Assembly: GCF_042646165.1 (NCBI RefSeq)
Contig: NZ_JBHRTC010000015.1
Strand: one strand, 5' to 3'
Origin: Microbaculum marinum
GTDB lineage: Bacteria; Pseudomonadota; Alphaproteobacteria; Rhizobiales; Tepidamorphaceae
DNA length: 64,000 bases
Made by a program: the position numbers and the translations under genes
The notes under the pieces: generated by a model
The model's input: the letters and a program-made list of their open reading frames with translations, nothing else
What the model was told of the DNA's origin: nothing
The model's database searches: none
Shown here: positions 1-8,766 of the stretch, piece by piece
How positions within the stretch are numbered: the first letter of the stretch is position 1
Layout: each line of letters starts with the position of its first letter

Positions 1-90
1 CTCGATCCGTCCATTGTCGTCGTTTCGTCGAATCGGACGGCTGGACGCGCGTGAGCAGGGTGCACTTGGGCGCGATCGAAAAGCGCCCTT

Positions 91-191
91 GTCACGTCAT
101 GGTGGGCTTTGTCACGTCGTCGAAGGTTGACGTGGACGATTCGAGAGATTCGTGCTCGCTCTTCGTCACGCCGGGCCGCCGTCATGTCACG
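91..191. repeat. Four GTCACG motifs upstream of the first gene
   Basis: GTCACG occurs at 91-96, 111-116, 165-170 and 186-191, in the 235 bases before the first credible gene. The first two lie in a 20-base tandem unit (81-100 and 101-120) that shares TTGTCACGTC. They could be binding sites for the HTH protein that follows or replication iterons, since a primase gene is next. Function is inferred from position only. No confident gene lies in 1-235. Confidence 0.4.
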
Positions 192-235
192 CCGCCAGCC
201 GACAAACGTCGGCGCTTCGGACTTACGCTTGCGTC

Positions 236-460
236 ATGGCGAACGATCCACACAAGTCACTCGGTCCGGACGATCCCTGGCTCCTGATCCGCGAACGCGA
301 ACTCGCCGAGCGCTGGAAGACATCGCGCCGGACGCTGCAGCGCTGGCGAGCCGGCGGCTCGGGGCCAGCGTATATCCTGATCGGCGGCGCTGTCCGCTAT
401 CGGATGGCAGACGTCCTTACCTTTGAGGAGCGGATGCGGCGCGCTGGTGGCGCGTCATGA
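236..460 (+). CDS. Small excisionase-like helix-turn-helix protein
   Basis: This 74-residue protein looks like the single winged-HTH (MerR/excisionase-like) proteins found at the edges of integrative elements. The segment ERELAERWKTSRRTLQRWR is a recognisable HTH, followed by a GPAYILIGGAVRYR wing and a short acidic-basic tail. The ATG at 236 is chosen over an upstream in-frame start at 152 because the conserved part begins directly after it. Its stop overlaps the primase start by four bases, so it is probably the first gene of the replication-integration operon. It could be a directionality factor for the serine recombinase or a repressor; the sequence does not decide. Confidence 0.75.
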   Translation: MANDPHKSLGPDDPWLLIRERELAERWKTSRRTLQRWRAGGSGPAYILIGGAVRYRMADVLTFEERMRRAGGAS

Positions 461-2790
461 CGGCACCACTGGAATCCACCTTCGACGCGGTCGTCGAGCC
501 GGAATCGATCCGCAGCTACTGCAACGTCCTTTTCGGCTACCTGGAAGGCTTCGTCCCGATCAGGCTTCTTTCGGAGTCCGGCACGCCGGACCAGCAGCCA
601 CGGCTTGAGTTTCCCGACACCGCCGCAGTCGCCGACCGGCTGATCACGATCTCGCCCGAAGCGGACATGTGCCAGCGCGGCGTGTTCGTGGTTCCGGGAA
701 CCGTCGCCTCGCCAGGGTCAGCCCGGGCGAGGGACGTGGTGCAGACCGGCGTCATCCTCGTCGATCTCGATCACGGCGACATCGCCGCAAAACGCGATCA
801 CCTCGTTCGGCATCTCGGGCATCCTTCGCTCGAGGTTGCCTCGGGCGGGATCACCGATGACGGCCAGGCGAAGCGCCACCTGTACTGGCGGTTGATCGAA
901 GCGGCCTCTGGCGAAGACGTGGTTCGCGTCGCAGCGCTGCGTGGACTGCTCGCCGCCAGGGTGGATGGCGATCCGGCGTTTCGCAGCGGCCACCAGCCGA
1001 TCCGGGTGGCGGGCACCATTCATGGCAAGGGCGGCCGCCGCGCGAGCGTGCGGATCCTCGCTCAAGGGGCGCACGAATATGAACTCGGCGAGTTGGCCGA
1101 GATCATTGCCGGTATGCCGCCGATGCCCGGTCTTCCGGGTCCGTTGGAAAGGGACCGCGTCGGCCCTGGCGGTCTCACCCCACACGATCTCGCGACGACG
1201 ACGATCGCCGCAGGAGGACAGGGCGGGGAGACACGCTTTACCGCCTTGTCCAAGGTCATCGGCCACTGGCTTCGTAATGCCCGCCTGGGTGTCTGCACCA
1301 TCGAAGCTGCCTGGAACGCCGTCCAGGACCACAACGCCGCCATGATGGTTCCGCCATGGGAGGAGGACCGCCTCAGGCGGGAGTTCGACGCATTGCTCGC
1401 AAAGGACATCGCCGACAAGGGACACCTGCCCACTCGGGGGCAGGGTGGTCTCGAGGGCGACCCCACGCCGATCGCGCCGCCTCTCAGCGATGATGCCATC
1501 GCGGCGGACTTCGCCGATAGTCATGGACAGAACTGGAAGTACGTACCTGCCTGGGGGGCCTGGCACCAGTGGTGCGGCAACGTCTGGAAGCCCGACGTAA
1601 CGGGATTGGTGCGCGAACTGGCGCGCCAGGTCTGCCGATCGGCCGCGCGGCAGGCAAGCAAACCCGGTGAAGCGCGGCACATGGCCAGCGACAAGAAGAT
1701 GTCGGCCGTGCTGCGCGTTGCGGCAGCCGATCCGCGCATCGCTGTCGCTCCGTCGCGATGGGACGCCCACCAGATGCTGCTGAACACGCCCTCGGGCGTC
1801 ATCGATCTGACGACCGCCGAGATCAGCTCCCATTGTCCCGACCTGCTCATCAGCCAGATGACCACGGCCTCACGCGGCAGCGATTGTCCGCGGTGGACGA
1901 CCTTCCTGCGCGAGATCACCGATGGGGATGCTGCGCTGCAGGCTTACCTCGCGCGCCTCGCCGGCTACTGCCTCACGGGGTCGACCAGAGAACAGGCCTT
2001 CGCCTTCCTGCATGGCCACGGAGCAAACGGCAAGTCCGTATTCCTTCAGACGCTGGCGTCCATCATGGGCAGCTATGCCGCGACCGCCGCCCTCGACACG
2101 TTCATGGCGTCGCGGGCCGATCGGCACCTGACGGAACTGGCCGGACTTCGAGCTGCACGGCTGGTCCTCGTCTCCGAGACCGAGGCCGGGCGCAGTTGGG
2201 CCGAGGGGCGCATCAAGGCGGTCACCGGTGGAGAAAAGTTGCGCGCGAACTTCATGCGCCGCGATCACTTCGAGTTCGTTCCGCAGTTCAAGCTCCTCGT
2301 CGCCGGCAACCATCGTCCCGCCCTGGTCGGCGTTGGCGAGGCAATGCGACGCCGCCTCCACCTCGTCCCGTTCGCGGTCACCATCCCCGCAGAACACAGG
2401 GACGCACGACTCGCCGAAAAACTCCTCGCCGAGCGCGACGGCATCCTGGGGTGGATGCTTGCGGGATGCGCGGCCTGGCAGCGCGAGGGACTCGCACCGC
2501 CAGCGTGCGTCATGGCTGCTGCCGAAGACTACTTCGAAGCCGAAGACCTGGTCGGACAATGGATTCAGGAGCGCTGCATCCGCAGTCCGGAATGCACTGC
2601 GGCGGCAGCACAGCTCTTTCAATCATGGAAGGCCTGGGCCGAGGAGGGAGGTTTCGCGCCGGGATCTCAGAAGTCTCTCGGAGAGGCTCTACGCGCACGC
2701 GGGTTCAGGCCGACCACCGTCCGCCGCGGCCGGGGGTGGTCGGGAATTGGCATCCACTGGTCCTCGACTTCGGCGGAGCCAGGCGAATGA
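457..2790 (+). CDS. AEP-type primase fused to a P4/D5-family SF3 helicase
   Basis: This 777-residue replication protein has an N-terminal RepB-like archaeo-eukaryotic primase domain (about residues 1-230) with acidic pair D103-L-D105 and a downstream KRHLYW His motif. A D5_N-like middle follows, then a superfamily 3 helicase with Walker A GHGANGKS near residues 520-527. P4 alpha-type proteins of this build prime and unwind DNA to replicate phage-like elements or plasmids autonomously. It overlaps the HTH gene by four bases upstream and a 64-residue gene by four bases downstream. The N-terminal domain is strikingly like that of the prophage replication protein at 57051-59417, although the motor domains differ. 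Confidence 0.9.
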   Translation: MTAPLESTFDAVVEPESIRSYCNVLFGYLEGFVPIRLLSESGTPDQQPRLEFPDTAAVADRLITISPEADMCQRGVFVVPGTVASPGSARARDVVQTGVILVDLDHGDIAAKRDHLVRHLGHPSLEVASGGITDDGQAKRHLYWRLIEAASGEDVVRVAALRGLLAARVDGDPAFRSGHQPIRVAGTIHGKGGRRASVRILAQGAHEYELGELAEIIAGMPPMPGLPGPLERDRVGPGGLTPHDLATTTIAAGGQGGETRFTALSKVIGHWLRNARLGVCTIEAAWNAVQDHNAAMMVPPWEEDRLRREFDALLAKDIADKGHLPTRGQGGLEGDPTPIAPPLSDDAIAADFADSHGQNWKYVPAWGAWHQWCGNVWKPDVTGLVRELARQVCRSAARQASKPGEARHMASDKKMSAVLRVAAADPRIAVAPSRWDAHQMLLNTPSGVIDLTTAEISSHCPDLLISQMTTASRGSDCPRWTTFLREITDGDAALQAYLARLAGYCLTGSTREQAFAFLHGHGANGKSVFLQTLASIMGSYAATAALDTFMASRADRHLTELAGLRAARLVLVSETEAGRSWAEGRIKAVTGGEKLRANFMRRDHFEFVPQFKLLVAGNHRPALVGVGEAMRRRLHLVPFAVTIPAEHRDARLAEKLLAERDGILGWMLAGCAAWQREGLAPPACVMAAAEDYFEAEDLVGQWIQERCIRSPECTAAAAQLFQSWKAWAEEGGFAPGSQKSLGEALRARGFRPTTVRRGRGWSGIGIHWSSTSAEPGE

Positions 2791-2981
2791 ACCCGCTGCA
2801 CCCCCGCCACATGAAGCCGTTGGAACGGCGCGCCGAACTCTGCGCGATCCTGTCCCGCGGACTGCTCCGGCTTCGGCTCCGCCAGTCAAGTGAACACTTC
2901 GAGTCCGGCGGAGATAGTTCGCTACACTACCCGCCCGACCAATGCCGTCATGCAACTCCAACTCACCGGAGAAACGCATGA
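2787..2981 (+). CDS. Conserved 64-residue basic protein between primase and DUF2924 gene
   Basis: A 64-residue basic protein beginning MNPLHPRHMKPLERRAEL and ending near CRHATPTHRRNA. I recall similar short proteins next to DUF2924 and recombinase genes in alphaproteobacterial elements, but I know no assigned function. The main evidence for a real gene is its fit: the start overlaps the primase stop (ATGA at 2787) and the stop overlaps the DUF2924 start (ATGA at 2978). It has no membrane segment or signal peptide. The N-terminal half is helical and Arg-rich, so nucleic-acid binding is possible but unproven. Confidence 0.7.
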   Translation: MNPLHPRHMKPLERRAELCAILSRGLLRLRLRQSSEHFESGGDSSLHYPPDQCRHATPTHRRNA

Positions 2982-3430
2982 CCCCCGATCCGATCCCCGC
3001 GCGCCTGGCCGCGCTGAAGACCACCCCTATCCTTGAGTTGAAGCAGCAGTGGCGGGAGTTGTTCGACAGCGAGCCGCCGCCGTTCAACCGCCGCTACCTG
3101 GAGAGCCGACTGGCTTACCGCATCCAGGAACTCGCATATGGCGGCCTCAAGCCCGAGACGATCCGGCGTCTGGAGCAACTCGGCGAGGAGCTCGATGGAG
3201 GCGACCGATCCAAGCGCCGCATCCGCGCCGATCGCGACCGTCCCATCACCGGTACACGTCTGCTGCGCGAATGGCAGGGGGTCGAACAGATCGTCACCGT
3301 CACCGCCGACGGCTTCGAATGGCAGGGCCGTCCCTACAAGTCGCTCTCGTCGATCGCCCGCGCCATCACCGGCACGCGCTGGAACGGATGGGTCTTCTTC
3401 GGACTCAAGAACCACCGGAGGCGGACATGA
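2978..3430 (+). CDS. DUF2924 protein, recombinase partner
   Basis: A 150-residue protein of the DUF2924 family. The N-terminus carries the family-typical helical stretch ILELKQQWRELFDSEPPP and the RLAYRIQELAYGGL segment. The C-terminus (TGTRLLREWQGVEQIVTV to GTRWNGWVFFGL) is the conserved small beta region, resembling the DNA-binding-like domain found beside serine recombinases. Family members are nearly always encoded immediately before a large serine recombinase and are presumed to assist it; the biochemical role is not established. The start at 2978 overlaps the previous stop, and the stop overlaps the recombinase ATG at 3427. Confidence 0.9.
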   Translation: MTPDPIPARLAALKTTPILELKQQWRELFDSEPPPFNRRYLESRLAYRIQELAYGGLKPETIRRLEQLGEELDGGDRSKRRIRADRDRPITGTRLLREWQGVEQIVTVTADGFEWQGRPYKSLSSIARAITGTRWNGWVFFGLKNHRRRT

Positions 3431-4752
3431 CGAAGCCGCCGGAGAAGGCGAAGGTCGTCCGCAAGCTCCGCTGCGCTGTCTACACCCGGAAATCCTCCGA
3501 GGAAGGGTTGGAGCAGGAGTTCAATAGCCTCCACGCTCAACGCGAGGCATGCGAGGCGTACATCGCCAGCCAGCGGTCCGAGGGTTGGGTCCTCGTCCGC
3601 GATCAGTATGACGACGGAGGCATTTCGGGCGGCACGCTGGAACGCCCCGCGTTGAAGCGGCTCACCGCGGACATCGAGGATGGGCTCGTCGACGTGGTGG
3701 TGGTCTACAAGATCGACCGCCTCAGCCGCTCGCTGGCCGACTTCGCCAAGCTGGTCGAGGTGTTCGACCGAAACGACGTGACCTTCGTCTCGGTCACGCA
3801 GTCCTTCAACACGACCACATCGATGGGAAGGCTGACGCTGAACATCCTGCTCTCATTCGCCCAGTTCGAGCGCGAGGTGACGGCCGAGCGCATCCGCGAC
3901 AAGTTTGCCGCCAGCCGCCGGAAAGGCATGTGGATGGGCGGCGTGCCACCCATTGGCTACCGCGTCGAGAACCGGAAGCTGCTGATCGACGATGATCGGG
4001 CCCGGCACGTCCGCTGGATCTTCGCTCGGTTCCTCGAGATCGGCTCCTGTACCGAACTGGCACGTGAGGTCGGCAGGCGCGGCATCCGCACGCCCCGCGG
4101 CAATTCGATCGACAAGAAGTACCTCTACCGGTTGCTGAACAACCGGGCCTACATCGGCGAGGCGGTTCACAAGGACAACAGCTATCCCGGCGAGCACGAC
4201 GCAATCATCGATCACGAAGTTTGGGCCAAGGTCCACGCCATCCTGCAGGAGAGCCCCCGCAAGCGCGCCGCCCACACCCGTGCCGACACGCCCGCGCTGC
4301 TGAAGGGGCTGCTGTTCGGCCCAGACGGCGCCGCGTTCTCGCCGACCCACACCCGGAAGGGTGGGCGACTTTATCGCTACTATGTCAGTCAGACGGTGTT
4401 GAAGCATGGCGGCGGATCGTGTCCGGTTGGCCGAGTCCCTGCCGGCGAGATCGAGGCCGTGGTCGTGGCTCAACTGCGTGCGGTGTTCCGCCAGCCCGAG
4501 ATCGTGGCGGGGACGTCGAAGGCGGCGAGGGCGCAGGACGACGACGTCACTGAGGCCGATGCGCGCGTAGCCCTGCAGCAGCTTGATCCCCTGTGGGATG
4601 AGCTCTTCCCCGCCGAGCAGGCGCGCATGGTGGCGCTGCTGGTCGAGCGCGTCGACCTCGGAACGGACGCATTCAACGTCCGGCTCCGCGCAAACGGCCT
4701 CGGCGGCCTCGCGGGCGAGATGCTGGCAGGCGGGATCGGAGAAGCGGCGTGA
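3427..4752 (+). CDS. Large serine site-specific recombinase
   Basis: A 441-residue large serine recombinase, expected to integrate or excise the element at attachment sites. The catalytic N-terminal domain shows the signature YTRKSSEEG, with S23 the likely nucleophile, then DQYDDGGISGGTLERP, YKIDRLSRS and LTLNILLSFAQFERE with its long helix. The recombinase domain (about 160-260) contains PPIGYRV and RGIRTPRG. A zinc-ribbon-like region normally follows; here it is short, with Cys only in the GGSCPVG segment. The ATG at 3427 overlaps the DUF2924 stop; a longer in-frame extension from 3049 lacks recombinase sequence. Its target site is not identifiable from this window alone. Confidence 0.95.
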   Translation: MTKPPEKAKVVRKLRCAVYTRKSSEEGLEQEFNSLHAQREACEAYIASQRSEGWVLVRDQYDDGGISGGTLERPALKRLTADIEDGLVDVVVVYKIDRLSRSLADFAKLVEVFDRNDVTFVSVTQSFNTTTSMGRLTLNILLSFAQFEREVTAERIRDKFAASRRKGMWMGGVPPIGYRVENRKLLIDDDRARHVRWIFARFLEIGSCTELAREVGRRGIRTPRGNSIDKKYLYRLLNNRAYIGEAVHKDNSYPGEHDAIIDHEVWAKVHAILQESPRKRAAHTRADTPALLKGLLFGPDGAAFSPTHTRKGGRLYRYYVSQTVLKHGGGSCPVGRVPAGEIEAVVVAQLRAVFRQPEIVAGTSKAARAQDDDVTEADARVALQQLDPLWDELFPAEQARMVALLVERVDLGTDAFNVRLRANGLGGLAGEMLAGGIGEAA

Positions 4753-5144
4753 ACCGCGGCACGCGAATCCCGGAGACAATCACACTCCACGTCCCGTTCC
4801 GCATCGTGAAGCGTGGCGGACGCAAGCAGGTGATCCTTCCGGGAGGCGCATGTCGGGATGAACCACGCCGGCTCGTCGACAACACCATAATCAAGGCGAT
4901 TGCCCGGGCCCACCGCTGGCAGCGCCTCTTGGAAAGAGGATGCTACGCCTCTGTGACAGAGCTGGCCGACGGCCAAAAAATCAACTCATCATATCTGAGC
5001 CGGATCCTGCGCTTAACCCTGCTGGCCCCGGACATCGTTGAGGCTATTCTCGACGGAAGGCATCCGGTAGGCCTTCATGTGGACGCCCTGGCTAAGCCCC
5101 TACCGCTCGATTGGGCCGCACAGCGGGTTGCACTGGGCCTTTGA
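4749..5144 (+). CDS. Small HTH-like protein coupled to the recombinase
   Basis: A 131-residue protein starting at GTG 4749, overlapping the recombinase stop by four bases. The C-terminal half contains ARAHRWQRLLERG and SVTELADGQKINSSYLSRIL, which reads as a helix-turn-helix (a turn at DGQKI and a recognition helix SSYLSRILRL). Similar short proteins commonly trail recombinase genes in alphaproteobacterial elements. It may bind near the att site or regulate the operon; no enzyme motif is present. The coupling by overlap continues the arrangement of the whole module. Confidence 0.75.
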   Translation: MNRGTRIPETITLHVPFRIVKRGGRKQVILPGGACRDEPRRLVDNTIIKAIARAHRWQRLLERGCYASVTELADGQKINSSYLSRILRLTLLAPDIVEAILDGRHPVGLHVDALAKPLPLDWAAQRVALGL

Positions 5145-5446
5145 CGTCCGGCAGATGCACCAAAAAATCGCAACGCCTGTCGAGTTTCTATTGCTCGGCG
5201 ATTTCCTCCGCACTAGCCTGACCGAATAGCCTAGTAAATGGGCATGCCTTGTTTGCGAGTGAGCCGTGTCATTGGGAGTCCAGGGGGCGACAGCTAAGCC
5301 CTAACTGGGCTGGGGCCGGACGCCAGCTCACGTTCATCGGGTTGCCGGGGGTGTATTGGGAGGGGCACATGAATCGGGGCGATCTGGTGGAGGCGTTAGG
5401 TGTTTTGGTGAACCAGGCGTCGACCGACCTGGACCGCTGAACAGGA
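5145..5446. other. Intergenic stretch between recombinase module and restriction operon
   Basis: About 300 bases with no convincing gene. The part just after the last recombinase-module stop is more AT-rich than the surroundings. A short open frame at 5249-5440 has no recognisable family. The region could hold the recombinase attachment site, which usually lies beside the recombinase gene, and the promoter of the downstream operon, but no inverted repeat or clear -35/-10 pair stands out by eye. Confidence 0.4.
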
Positions 5447-5725
5447 ATGACGCCGCAGAACATGCACTACGGCAATAGTGTGCGTGCGTACGTCCGCAGC
5501 GCAGTTTTTGCCCCACAGTTCCTGAACCCGACGCCGGCCTCCCACACGCCGGCGCACACGATTCTCCCGGTCCGAAGGGCGCTGCTCTACTACGCACTGC
5601 GCAGGCTCGGTCTGGATACCGGTCCCACGGCAGGGGGGCCTCAAGACCAAAAGATCGTTCTGTTCAATCGGGATGCAACCGTTCCCGGTCTGGCGCGGCA
5701 GGACAATGGGGAGCTTCCAGCGTGA
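5447..5725 (+). CDS. Possible 92-residue leader gene of the restriction operon
   Basis: An open frame encoding a 92-residue protein with no family I recognise. The only positive evidence is that its TGA (5723-5725) overlaps the GTG start of the downstream Res gene (GTGA at 5722), an arrangement typical of translational coupling and seen throughout this window. Against it, composition is Pro- and Thr-rich and no domain is visible. It may simply be noncoding leader. Confidence 0.25.
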   Translation: MTPQNMHYGNSVRAYVRSAVFAPQFLNPTPASHTPAHTILPVRRALLYYALRRLGLDTGPTAGGPQDQKIVLFNRDATVPGLARQDNGELPA

Positions 5726-8700
5726 GCGAGTCGTTTTTCGAACGCCCGATTCTCAATTCGCCCTACGCATTTCCCCGCCAGCATTGGGAGCTTGACGAGG
5801 ACGGACAGCCGACGAACCGGATCATCGAGATGCGTCGGCGTTCCGATCTGATCACACCGGTTCCGAAACCGAAGAAGCGCCGCCAGAACCAGAAACAGGC
5901 CTCGCTGATCCTTGGCGGCGACGATGATCTGTCGAACGAGGAGCAGGAGTACAATCCCACCCCGATCATCAACGAAATACGCACTTACGTCGAAACCTGG
6001 CGCAACTTTCCGAACCCCGACCAATGGTTGGTCACGCCGGAAACCGCGCGCCTACTGACGCATTGGCGCCACCACAAATTCGAGGGGATCCGCCCCTTCT
6101 TCTGCCAGATTGAAGCAGTCGAAACGGCGATCTGGCTAACCGAGGTCGCGCCGAAGCTCGGCGCCCGGGCGAAAAAGTTCTGGGCCCACATCGAGGGCGG
6201 CAACGCGCAGGCCAATCCGGAACTCATGCGCCTGGCGCTGAAGCTGGCCACCGGGGCAGGCAAGACGACCGTGATGGCGATGCTGATCGCCTGGCAAACT
6301 GTCAATGCGGTCCGCCATCCAAACAGCAAGCAATTCTCGCGTGGGTTTCTGATCGTCGCACCGGGCATCACCATCAAGGACCGACTGCGTGTCCTGCTGC
6401 CCAACGATCCGGAAAGCTACTACCGGCACCGCGAGATCGTGCCGCCCGACATGCTCGCCGATATCGACCGGGCCAAGATCGTCATTACCAACTATCACGC
6501 CTTCAAATTGCGCGAGCGGATCTCAATCTCGAAGGGCACCCGTACCGCCCTGGAAGGCTGGCGCGGCGAGACGCTCAAGACGCTGGAAACCGAAGGCCAG
6601 ATGCTCCAGCGGGTCATGCCCGAATTGATGGGCATGAGAAACATCGTTGTGCTGAACGACGAGGCGCATCACTGCTATCGCGAGCGGGTGAAGGACGCCG
6701 AAGGCGAGACGGAGGCTGATCTCAAGGGGGAGGACAAGGACGAGGCGAAGGCCAACAACGAAGCGGCGCGGATGTGGATTTCCGGGCTCGAGGCGGTCAA
6801 ACGCAAGCTCGGCATTCCGCTCGTCTACGACCTGTCAGCCACCCCGTTCTTTCTGCGCGGCTCGGGCTATGCGGAAGGCACCCTGTTCCCCTGGACGATG
6901 AGCGACTTTTCGCTGATGGATGCGATCGAATGCGGCATCGTGAAACTGCCGCGCGTGCCGGTCGCCGATAACATCCCCGGGGGCGACACCCCCAAGTTCC
7001 GCAATCTGTGGGATCACATCGGCAAGAAGCTCCCCAAGAAGGGCCGCAGTGCCGGGAGATCGCTCGATCCGCTCAGCTTGCCTGCCGAGCTCCTGACCGC
7101 ACTCGAAGCGCTTTATGGCCACTATCAGAAGACATTCGATCTCTGGGACAACGAAGGCATCGGGGTGCCTCCGGTCTTCATCGTCGTGTGCAACAACACC
7201 TCGACCTCGGAGCTGATCTACAAGTACATCTCCGGATTCAATCGCGAGAACGACGACGGCTCGACGACGCTGGAAAACGGCCGCCTCGCCCTGTTCCGCA
7301 ACTATGACGACTACGGCAACCGCATCGCACGCCCGAATACGATCCTGATCGACTCGGCGCAGCTTGAATCCGGCGAAGCCCTCGACAAGGACTTCCGTGA
7401 AATGGCGGGCGACGAGATCGAGCGCTTTCGCCGCGAGATGATCGAGCGCACCGGCGACGTCCATGCCGCCGACAGCATCGACGACGCGACACTCCTGCGC
7501 GAGGTGATGAACACCGTCGGCAAGGAGGGTCGACTTGGCGAACAGGTGCGCTGTGTCGTCTCGGTCTCGATGTTGACCGAGGGATGGGACGCCAACACCG
7601 TCACCCACATTCTCGGCGTTCGCGCCTTCGGCACGCAGCTTCTGTGCGAGCAGGTGGTCGGCCGCGGCCTGCGCCGGCAGTCCTACGATCTCAACGAGAA
7701 GGGGCTGTTCAACGTCGAGTATGCCGATGTGCTCGGTATCCCGTTCGACTTCGCAGCCAAACCGGTCATCTCCCCGCCGGCCAAGCCGCGCGAGACGGTG
7801 CGGGTCCATGCCGTCAAGCCGGACCGCGATGCGTTGGAGATCGTCTTTCCGCGCGTGGAAGGCTACCGCGTCGAACTGCCGGACGAGCGGCTGAAGGCAA
7901 CCTTCCGGCCGGACCATGTCCTCCACCTGACACCGGAGCTTGTCGGGCCGTCGGTGACGAAAAACCTGGGCATCATCGGCGAGGGCGTCGACCTGACGGT
8001 CGCTCACCTGGAGGACATGCGATCCTCGACCGTCCTGTTCCACCTCGCGCGGCATCTTCTCTACAACAAGTACCGCGATCCGGGCGACGAGCCGAAGCTC
8101 CACCTGTTCGGGCAGCTGAAGCGCATCACGCGCCAATGGCTGGAGGGCGGTTACCTCAAGTGCTCGGGCGGCACCTATCCGGCACAGCTCATCTACAAGG
8201 AGATCGCCGACATGGCGGCCGAACGGATCAAGGCCGCCATCACCGAAACGCTCGCCGGCGATCGCCCGGTCAAGGCGATCCTGGACGCCTACAATCCCAC
8301 CGGCTCGACGGCGTTCGTGAACTTTACCACCTCGAAGGAGACGCGCTGGCAGACCGACCCGCAGAAGTGCCATGTGAACTGGGTCGTCTGCGACAGCGAC
8401 TGGGAGGCGGAGTTCTGCCGGGTGGCCGAGGCGCATCCGAAGGTCCGCGCCTACGTCAAGAACCAGAACCTCGGCTTCGAAGTGCCCTACCTGATGGGCT
8501 CGACGCCGCGAAAGTACATCCCGGACTTCATCGTTCGGGTGGACGACGGCGGGCCCGAGCCGCTGAACCTCATCGTCGAGATCAAGGGCTTTCGGGGCGA
8601 GGATGCGAAGGAAAAGGCGAACACCATGCGGGCCTACTGGGTGCCGGGCGTCAACAACCTGGAGAGATACGGTCGCTGGGCTTTCGCCGAGTTCACGGAG

Positions 8701-8766
8701 GTCTACGAGATCGAGGCTGAGTTCAACAATCTCATCGACAAATTGGTCGCTCGGGAGGCGGTCTGA
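5722..8766 (+). CDS. res: Res-like SF2 helicase-endonuclease (type III-like restriction subunit)
   Basis: A 1014-residue restriction subunit. The SF2 motor shows Walker A LATGAGKTTV (about 175-184), Walker B NDEAHH (about 312-316), motif III DLSATPFF, LTEGWDANTVTH and motif VI QVVGRGLRR. The C-terminus has a PD-(D/E)XK nuclease: D935 in KYIPDFIV and E953-I-K955 in IVEIKG. It should translocate DNA and cleave unmethylated targets together with the methyltransferase at 9635-12592. The GTG start at 5722 follows a GGGGAG ribosome-binding site. Its stop overlaps the next start (TGATG at 8764). It resembles stand-alone Res-like proteins of defence operons more than the EcoP1 archetype, so 'type III' describes the architecture rather than a proven mechanism. 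Confidence 0.9.
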   Translation: MSESFFERPILNSPYAFPRQHWELDEDGQPTNRIIEMRRRSDLITPVPKPKKRRQNQKQASLILGGDDDLSNEEQEYNPTPIINEIRTYVETWRNFPNPDQWLVTPETARLLTHWRHHKFEGIRPFFCQIEAVETAIWLTEVAPKLGARAKKFWAHIEGGNAQANPELMRLALKLATGAGKTTVMAMLIAWQTVNAVRHPNSKQFSRGFLIVAPGITIKDRLRVLLPNDPESYYRHREIVPPDMLADIDRAKIVITNYHAFKLRERISISKGTRTALEGWRGETLKTLETEGQMLQRVMPELMGMRNIVVLNDEAHHCYRERVKDAEGETEADLKGEDKDEAKANNEAARMWISGLEAVKRKLGIPLVYDLSATPFFLRGSGYAEGTLFPWTMSDFSLMDAIECGIVKLPRVPVADNIPGGDTPKFRNLWDHIGKKLPKKGRSAGRSLDPLSLPAELLTALEALYGHYQKTFDLWDNEGIGVPPVFIVVCNNTSTSELIYKYISGFNRENDDGSTTLENGRLALFRNYDDYGNRIARPNTILIDSAQLESGEALDKDFREMAGDEIERFRREMIERTGDVHAADSIDDATLLREVMNTVGKEGRLGEQVRCVVSVSMLTEGWDANTVTHILGVRAFGTQLLCEQVVGRGLRRQSYDLNEKGLFNVEYADVLGIPFDFAAKPVISPPAKPRETVRVHAVKPDRDALEIVFPRVEGYRVELPDERLKATFRPDHVLHLTPELVGPSVTKNLGIIGEGVDLTVAHLEDMRSSTVLFHLARHLLYNKYRDPGDEPKLHLFGQLKRITRQWLEGGYLKCSGGTYPAQLIYKEIADMAAERIKAAITETLAGDRPVKAILDAYNPTGSTAFVNFTTSKETRWQTDPQKCHVNWVVCDSDWEAEFCRVAEAHPKVRAYVKNQNLGFEVPYLMGSTPRKYIPDFIVRVDDGGPEPLNLIVEIKGFRGEDAKEKANTMRAYWVPGVNNLERYGRWAFAEFTEVYEIEAEFNNLIDKLVAREAV

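Noticed and set aside
718..1833. A 371-residue minus-strand frame
   Set aside because: It is antisense to the primase-helicase and has no family features.
5249..5440. A 63-residue frame with an HU-like end (MNRGDLVEAL)
   Set aside because: The resemblance is limited to ten residues and no HU core follows.
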